64,000 nucleotides of DNA from Sipunculus nudus (taxonomy: Eukaryota; Annelida; Sipuncula; Golfingiida; Sipunculidae): contig CM049315.1 of the NCBI GenBank assembly GCA_026874595.1, positions 58,462,889 to 58,526,888 on the forward strand, read 5' to 3'. Each line of letters starts with the position of its first letter. Position 1 is the stretch's first letter. This document shows, piece by piece, positions 39,801-48,800 of the stretch. A program made the position numbers and the translations under genes. The notes under the pieces are model-generated. The model was given only the letters and a program-made list of their open reading frames with translations, had not been told where the DNA came from and searched no databases.

Positions 39801-42800
39801 TGGCATTTGCATAGATTAAAACATGCATGTAATTAAAGCTAGAGGTATTAAAATATGATTTCACTTCTCATGAAAAAGAAAGTGGCTAACTTAAGATTGG
39901 TCAAAATTCAGTGTAAAGGTTTATGTTGCATTCACCTGCCCAGTAGGAACCTAATGTTGGTTACTCTACCACCAGTTTTACTTGACCCAGGCAAGCAGTT
40001 AACCATTAATGTTGAGCCCCGCAATTTCTTACTGCCAAACCTTTGTAGAGGCAGGTTTCACAGCCACCAGGGCTGGAAAAGTTCAACATTTGCATCCAGA
40101 CAGGTCTTCATTACATCTTGCAAATTATTATGTTGTTTTATTTATGCTGTGAAAAGGCATATGAACTACAGTAGTCATGTCAAAATTTGAGCAGTCCATC
40201 CAGCAGCACATTAAAGCAAGACACTTCTGATTTGGTGTATAGATAGTTTGGAGTAAGTTTAGCAGTAACAGTAATAGGTTGCTATCACCTGCTTTCTTCA
40301 AGCTACAAAAACTGGTTGTGAAGAATATAAAATTTATGTTTCTCAACTTCCATCATATTCATTTAGAGATTGCCTCCTTTGCAATCAATAATCATCTGCT
40401 GTTTGACAGTACATTTGTCTATATATGAAACCATTTGAGAATGCAAAGTTTTGTACAGAAAAGCATAAGGTTAAAATGGTCATATGTATCCATTAATTAA
40501 CAAATCTTTCCTTCACAGAGTGCCAGTGAGAGTGTGACATCTGTACAAGGTGGTGTTGTGTCATCTCAAGGATACGATGAAGTTGTGTGTGCAACCTATC
40601 CAGGTGAGCAGAAATTTCTCACTCAGACATGTCACATCTGACTCATATACATAATGACCCTAAACTCCTCCCGCTTATATGTATGGAAGACCCTAACCCC
40701 CTCCCACTCATACATATAATGACCCTAACCCCTTCCCACTCATATAAATAATAACCCTAACTCCCTACCACTCATACTGATACATAAGGACTTTAACCTC
40801 CTTCCACTCATATACATAATGACCCTAGCTCCCTCCCATTCATATACATAATGTCCCTAAACCCCTCCCACTCATAATGACCCTAACCCAATCCCACGCA
40901 TATATTTAATGACCCTAACTCTCTCCAACTCATATATATATATATAATGATTCTAACCCCCTCCCACTCGTAAACATAGTGACCCTTACCCCCTCCCACT
41001 CATATACATAATCACCCTTATCCCTTCCCTAACCTCCCAACTCATGTCACTACATGACTTGTTTTGTTTTAAACCTTTCAGGCTGGGTGTTTTCTCTGAG
41101 TCAGTATGACTTCTTTTGTGTATTTTATGTGTTTTTAACCTTTCAGGCTGGGTGTTTTCTCTGACAACTGAACCACAACACAAGCAGGTGGGGCCAGGAA
41201 ACCAGGTGAAGATTGATGAAAGTGTCCATGAAAAGATGGCTGTCCTGAGGTGAGTTAAATATTATTCTTTATAATTATACTTATTGCATTGAATAATATC
41301 ACATCATATCCCACAAAGAAATTAAGCATTGAACGTCTTATTTGTATCTGATATATTTTAAAATGTTTTTTTTTTGTTGTGTCTTAAAATTCAGATCAAA
41401 ACAAAGACTTTGAATCATTTTTATAAGACTTTGAAAGACTTTGAAACATTATTATTATCTGTCTGTCATTAAATTAAATGCAGCATAATATATGAATGGT
41501 TCAAACCAGGTTTTTGTCAAATTTTATGAAAAATTTGCTTATGATGTGAATTTGATGTGTTGTTTGAAAATATATCTGCTACAGGTCAAGGAATAATTTG
41601 TTTGATCTAAAAATAACAATGTTTGTCACTTTTATGTCATCACTTTTTTTTGGTAACATGAACATTTCATGTAAGGCTTCCTCTCTTGTAGGGTACAAGT
41701 AGTTCACTGTGTTTTCCAAGGGCCATATGCTCACTGTCATAAAGGGATAAGGACTGCAGTTGCCACCTGTAGGGATTATTGCAAATTACTGATCCTGGCC
41801 GATAGTGTAACAGTGCAGTTATATATTTCAGGTCAACAATTAAGTCACGATTTAGATATAGCTTGTTTTTGGTTATGTTGATCTTATATCTGAATCTTAC
41901 AAAATTATAAGGACCTACTCAAGACCTCAGGAAGAGGTGTTTAACTTGACACATCACTGTGTATGACATCAGAGAGTTATGTACCAAAATAACATTGTTT
42001 ACTAAGCTGAGTTTTCTGTGCTTTTTATCCTGTCATTAATTCTGCTTTGTTCTGGCTTCCAGAAAGGAGCTGGATGACCTACAACAGCGGGTTGTGATTG
42101 AGCGAGAGCGCTACCAGGTTAATGCTCAGAGCAGCAAGGCTATATCAGCAGTTCCCCGCTTCAACATTAACGACAAGTTCAACTTGAACAAGGAGGATGC
42201 TAGCTACACCCTCAGTCTGGAGATGCAGTGTGCTATAGACAATCTATTGCTGCAGGTGGGTAGTGTCAAAAACATGATTTCCAGCACCCTAAAATGGGGT
42301 TTATTTAAGTCCTTTTGTTTAAAAACCATGAAAGTCAAAGAATTCAAAACTGCTGAGTTCAAGTACATAAATATTTCTAAATTCTTGAAAAAATAACCAG
42401 AAGACCATTAAATTTAAAATCCTTTAAAATTTTGCATTTGTGCAGTTCTAGCCATTATTTGTATGTTAATGCAGTGAATGCTGAGTTATTTAACCGCTGA
42501 TATGCTGGACTGCAAGGTTTTGTCTTGATCCCTATTGTTTCTCTCAAATTACCTTCTCTGTCAATCTCCAAAGTGACTGTCTGGAGTGACTTGGTTAATT
42601 CTGTGAATTTGACAGGAAGGAATGGAGTGTCAGTCTCCTGTTTAAACACATCTTTTATCATCCATATCACTGGTCATCAGAAAATAATAACTTAAACTAT
42701 TATAAATTAGTCTATATTATTATTAGTCTATAAAAGTCCTTAAAAGGTCATTAAATTTCTACCAAATTATGAGTGGCAACCCTGTGAAAGTCTTACTTCT

Positions 42801-45800
42801 CTTAGTGTTCAAGGTTGCTGAGTTCATAATATTAATTATTGTGACTTAACTTCACCTTTTAGAATATCAGAAGTATGAAGTTAGAACTGAATTGGACCAG
42901 TATCCCTTGAATTGAGAGACATATAAATGTACTATTTGATGATATTATTTGTGTGCATGCAGACCCTATGTCGATTACCAAATACCTCAGGAAGGGCTTC
43001 ATTTCTCAGCTTTTTCAGTAATATTGGTTGTATGACTCATATTGGATGTGAAGTGATGCTACCTGTGTTGACATTTTCTTGTGAGCCAAATGTCACATTC
43101 ATCTTTTTTCCAGGGTAAACAGAAAATGTGGTACTTCAGCTTTCCTATCATGATTAACTATTTTTTAGAGAGAGGGTAATTTAAAATATATGAATTTAAT
43201 TAATTTAGAAAATTTCACTGTTTGATCACAAATATGATGTTTGCCACTTATTTTGCTTAACATGATGTTACATCTGTTACCTAATATCTCTTGAAATGCT
43301 TGGGCCATGAACATTTCATGTGACTGGTTTGTCAGTGTTACAGCTGCAGGTGGTGGCATTTTTGGGGGAGCTATTTTCTGTGAATCAAAATGGCATTTTC
43401 ACTTTTTTCTTAATGATATGCAAATGTAAATTATGGGGGGCACCACTTGTACTTGACCACACAGGTCTGAAAAACTTTATTATCTCATTTATTGTTATGC
43501 ACTGTCATGCACAGAAAGGTTAGACATTTGCATTTCCCGTTGAGAATGACAGACCACAGTCATCAGTGTCATGCATATATTATAGCCGTCAGACCTGGAA
43601 TACTCAGGCTTAATATTTTAACAGGTTTCTGGTAAAATACTTTATAATACTTTATAATGAGCTAATTTTCTCTTTGACCAGAGTGATGTGCCTATTGATT
43701 TGTTGGATGTAGAGAAGAACTCTGCAGTCATCAGTCTCAGTGCCCCGGACCAGGAAGTGAGTAATACTTAGAAAATATCAAAGTAATGTAATGTACTATA
43801 CTGTATCTGTATTTCTCATGCATCAAATACATAAAACAACTTGATTCTTTGATCAAAATTCACCCACCAATGAAACAACATTGCAGCAAAGCAGTGTCAT
43901 TGGCTTTCTTTGGAATGAGATAATTTGATTATTACCATAAAATGTTTTTACTTAACATCAAGTTATGACTCACTTAAATGATACAAATATGGAACATTTA
44001 ACATCAATAGATTAGTAATTAATCCAGATAAATGCAATACCCTTCTCTCAAATAATAAAAATGACCATCTGTCAAGTTCAACTTAAGATTAAATGGCCCG
44101 ATTATACCCAACCAGAATACAAAACATTACCTCATGTTATTATAGATAAAGATCTCAAGTGGAATACCCAGGTCAATAATTTGGAACAAAAACTTATGCC
44201 CAGAGTGTGACATTTATACCTCTTAAAGGTACCCAGTAACAAATAATGCATGTGGTATAAACAAAAAATAGCTTCTTCCCTTTAAAATAAATTTGTACCT
44301 GCCAGAATATTGCCCTGAAACTGTTTGCTTACTCTTTTAAATGAGTGTTAAATACAGTGGACTGGGCACTATCACAGGTGTCAACATAAACATACAGCCT
44401 CCATCGCCAGGCCACAACACGTGTCAATCATGAGATGCCCTGACTGACTAGGCCCAAAAAAGTAATACATGTTCCCAATTGATGAAACATCACGTGTTGC
44501 TGCTTACAATCGGACCTCCAGTAACGTGGCCTTGTTTTGGTAAACAGACACATGTGGGCTGTGTTTACCAACATGCAGAGTAATAACAAGGTGTTAAACA
44601 ACCATATGGAAGATACTGAGACTGTGTGCTGGGATGGTCTTGCTGGAAAACATTTGTTATACAGCAAAACTGAACTGATAGTGTGAAAGAATAGGTTTAA
44701 TTTTGCTCTTGATCATCTCCCTTTCAGTAAGTTTTTTTACCACAACTGACTTATGTACCTTATAAAATCCTTTTATACAATGTCATATTGACAACTGTCT
44801 AACCATTTTTGTGTGCTGCCAGAATTGATACCAAATCAATGCTTATTCATTGTTTTCCTGAAAAGAATTAACCTGGATATTAGTTTGATATTCTCATAGT
44901 TTGTATGTGCTGCAATTAATATATTGGCAGTTAAAGCATTATTCAAATTCAAAATGACTTGAGCTTTTTTATGAATGCATTCTTCATTGTCTGGTTTATT
45001 AAATTTTACAGCAAGGCAATTTCCTGCTAGCCACATACCGCTGTCAGGCAAACACAACCAGACTTGAGATGAAGATACGTTCGATTGAGGGACAACACGG
45101 CATGCTACAGGCCTACATCACACCAAGACTACAGCCCAAAACATGCATCCTCAAGCAGTACCAGATAAAGCCTCTCTCCCTTCATCAGCGCACTCATGTC
45201 TTTGACGAAAACAGGCAGGTTTCATTACATGGAAAACTACTGGCTGTGCACATAGTAATACGTCACTTTTACTGGTTGTTCAGTTTCTCTGAATTGTTCA
45301 TGGTTGAATATGAGTCAGACAAAAATCTGCACCAATGAACATTGGTCTTAGGAAAGGGCACTTACACGTACCTCTGCACCAATGAACATTGGTCTTAGGG
45401 AAGGGCACGTACACGTACCTCTGCACCAATGAACATTGGTCTTAGGGAAGGGCACGTACACGTACCTCTGCACCAATGAACATTGGTCTTAGGGAAGGGC
45501 ACGTACACGTACCTCTGCACCAATGAACATTGGTCTTAGGGAAGGGCACGTACACGTACCTCTGCACCAATAAACATTGGTCTTAGGGAAGGGCACGTAC
45601 ACTCACCTCTGCCCCATTGAACATTGGTCTTAGGGAAGGGCACATACACGTACCTCTGCACCAATGAACATTGGTCTTAGGGAAGGGCACATACACGTAC
45701 CTCTGCACCAATGAACATTGGTCATAGGGAAGGGCACGTACACGTACCTCTCCAGGTTGATGTCCATTGTCAGATATTCCAGTAACAGGAGCATCTATCT

Positions 45801-48800
45801 GCGCTGTATTTTACAGGAATATTGATCATGTGACTTATGTGTATGTAAGCTGCAGGTGGCACCACATATGTTCACCTGTTTTCTGTAAGCTAAAATCAGT
45901 ACATTCCACTTATCCCTCTTATCTCAGAAAATATAACTTAGTGAACTTTTCTGTTGAAAAAGAGAAATTTATTCTGTGCTATAAATTGGTACCACCTAAG
46001 CTTACTTATTTTTGTGAGCTGGAAACTGTTTTAAGCTTCTTCTAATGCAAGTCAGAAAGTATTAATGCTTAAGTTTTTATATCATGGGTAACTTTTTTTC
46101 AGAGTTATTGGAATTAAATAAGTATGACTTAAAAGAATTTGAAAATAGTATCTTCACAGCATTTTAAATATTTTAATGTTATTGTATATTTAATGTCTAT
46201 CACTAAATATGTCAGGAATGTAATTAGTATTGTGGAATGTAAGCTTTCAGTGGTGCCACCTTCTCTGTCCTTCTTTGTGTGATAAAAATTTTTTCCACTT
46301 TTCTCATTAAAAAAAAACAAAATAAAAAAAATTATGTTTTATCTTACACTTTGTAGTTTAAATCCTTCTGCATAAAGTGATTTAATGTATTTTAAATAAG
46401 TTTAATTATTTTTATATGGTGTCTTCTTGGTTCTTTTACATTTGTCTAATCTTCAAGATAATATAATGTCTGTTGCCAAACAATGCAGGAACATTTTAAG
46501 CTGTCAGTGCAAAATTTAATAGGCATATTGATCATGTGACCAGTAGGCAGATAGATGTAAGCTGTAGGAGTGCCATCTATGGTAACTTGATTTGTAATTG
46601 TATTTTCAGTTTCACTATTTCATTTCTTTGTTATAAACAACACTGTGTACCCTATTCTACAAGTGGAATGCAAGATCCCTTGTCTTTTGTTGAATAAGTT
46701 TATTGTATTTTTTTTAAATTGACAGTGGCAATAATCTTGTCTCATTTATGGCTTAGCAATTAGATACACTACACTGTGAATGAAAATATAAGGAATCTGA
46801 CAATTATCTTTGTCGTCTAGCAATGTCTGAAGAAAATGAGCCTTTGGTCATATTTATTTGAACTGAATTGGTACTTAAACTATATTGGTAGGCCATATAA
46901 TACTCTCAAGTTGATGGGAGCCTTCAGTCTGGCTGAGGTTCATTCCTGGGTGGTGTTCTGTCTGCCTGACCTGCCAGAGAGGGTGCCAGCAGGAGATAGC
47001 ATCACCTTCCACTTTGTATCAACATTCCTGGACACCATGCTGCTCTGCAACTACCGGTAAACCATTGTCATTATTTTGCATGTTTGGAATCCAGTTGGAA
47101 TCTTTGTGCATGCACACTGATAAGATCAGTGCTCAGGCTGAGTACTTATGCTTGAATGCCCCCATGTCTGTTGACCAGAATAAATGCCCCTGTGTCTAGC
47201 TGTTTTGGCCCAGAGTGAAAACCGGTGTGTAGCTATTTGTGAACCAGAGTGAATGCCCCTGTGTCTAGCTGTTTGTGAAGCTCAGTGAATGCCCCTGAGT
47301 CTAGCTGTTTGTGGACTAAATTGAATGCCCTGGTGTCTAGCTGTCAGTGGACTAGATTGAATGCTCCTATGTCTAGCTTTTTGTGAACCAAAGTTGCACT
47401 CAATTCACCACTGTATCACTGCTTTGTAAGATTCTGTATTATTCTGTTGTTTTGCGTACTACTGGTATGTTTATCATTATTTACCGGTAATAAAAAGGAT
47501 GGTATTGTTAATATATTAACTATTGATAATATTACAGGACATTAACATGGATATAATAAGGCATTTGTGTCTTTTGATTTTCCAGTATCTCTGTTTTTGT
47601 AGGAAAGGTGTAGCAGTATTCCAGTCTGATAATATATCCACAATTTCAATCCTTAAAGATGTCCTGACCAAAGAGGCTACAAAGAAAAAAATCAGACTGG
47701 ACATAAGTTATGGTGAGTTGGCTGAATATATTAAGATTAGACTGGACAAAAGTGATTCTGAGCTGGCTGAGATAATAAGGTTAAGTTTGAGCAAGTCTTA
47801 TTTCTATATTTGATAAACTTACTAATTCTCCTTTATAATATGAGAAGCTGTTTTTTATTCATATGAATGTAAATGCCACCTTCCCTGTGGCAGTACCCAG
47901 CAAACAGTGATATTGCAAGCAGTGGTTCAATGAAAGTAGTTTTAGAACAAATGTAACCTGACCACTGCGGGAGTGTCAGCATTGATAGAAATGTCAGGCT
48001 GGTTTTGCTGTGGGCCTGATTAAATGAAACTGACCAATCAGATGATAGAATATGCTCACCCATAGGGTTGGGATGATAACCGATATCTGGGATTATCACA
48101 ATAACTTACAGGTGCGATAATTGTGTCGTTAACTTCCCTGTTATCGTGATATCATGATATGTTTATTTGTCCACATTTTTGGAACACACACATTCCCTTT
48201 TAGGGTTATTACCAACAGATTTTGACATCACTAGGTTCTTTCTGTGTTCAAAAAATCATTCAAGGATAACATTTATTTAATATGGGGATGTTCAACATGA
48301 CTGTGGTGAACAAACTGACAGAATCACATTCTCTGAAAACTGGCGATTTGACCGCTCATAAGTGACAAATGCTGGGGTACTCTTGCCAGATACTTATATT
48401 ACGATACCTTGATATATAGCGATCTATTCTGTTTCATTATTATGTTATAGAAAAGTGATATCATCATACTCACCCAGGTATGAGTACATTTTAATTGTAT
48501 TAACAGATATAAATGAAGATTCCGTGCCTCACACCCTGAGTCTCATCCACCCTAAGTTGGAGTACCAGCTGCTCTTGGCCAAGAAAGTTCAGCTCATAGA
48601 CGCTCTAAAGGTCAGTTGATTCAGACCAAATACAATGAAACCAGTGTTATGAGACCACCCATGGGACTGGCCAAAGTGGTCTTAATTCACAGGTGTTCTT
48701 AATAGACAAGTCAGTTATAACCGATGTGAATGCTTTCTGTTCATCCAAGGGTGATCTAAATAGACAGGTGGTCTTTCAGACAGGTTCCACTGTATATATG

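Noticed and set aside
40650-41040. Interstitial telomeric repeat (ACCCTAACCCC)
   Set aside because: Only one CCCTAA-like word occurs per 33-bp unit; not a (CCCTAA)n run.
45205-45226. Canonical GT donor for exon 14 at 45219
   Set aside because: It would add Gln and change phase so that exon 15 reads Ala-Ile-stop; the GC donor keeps phase and alignment.
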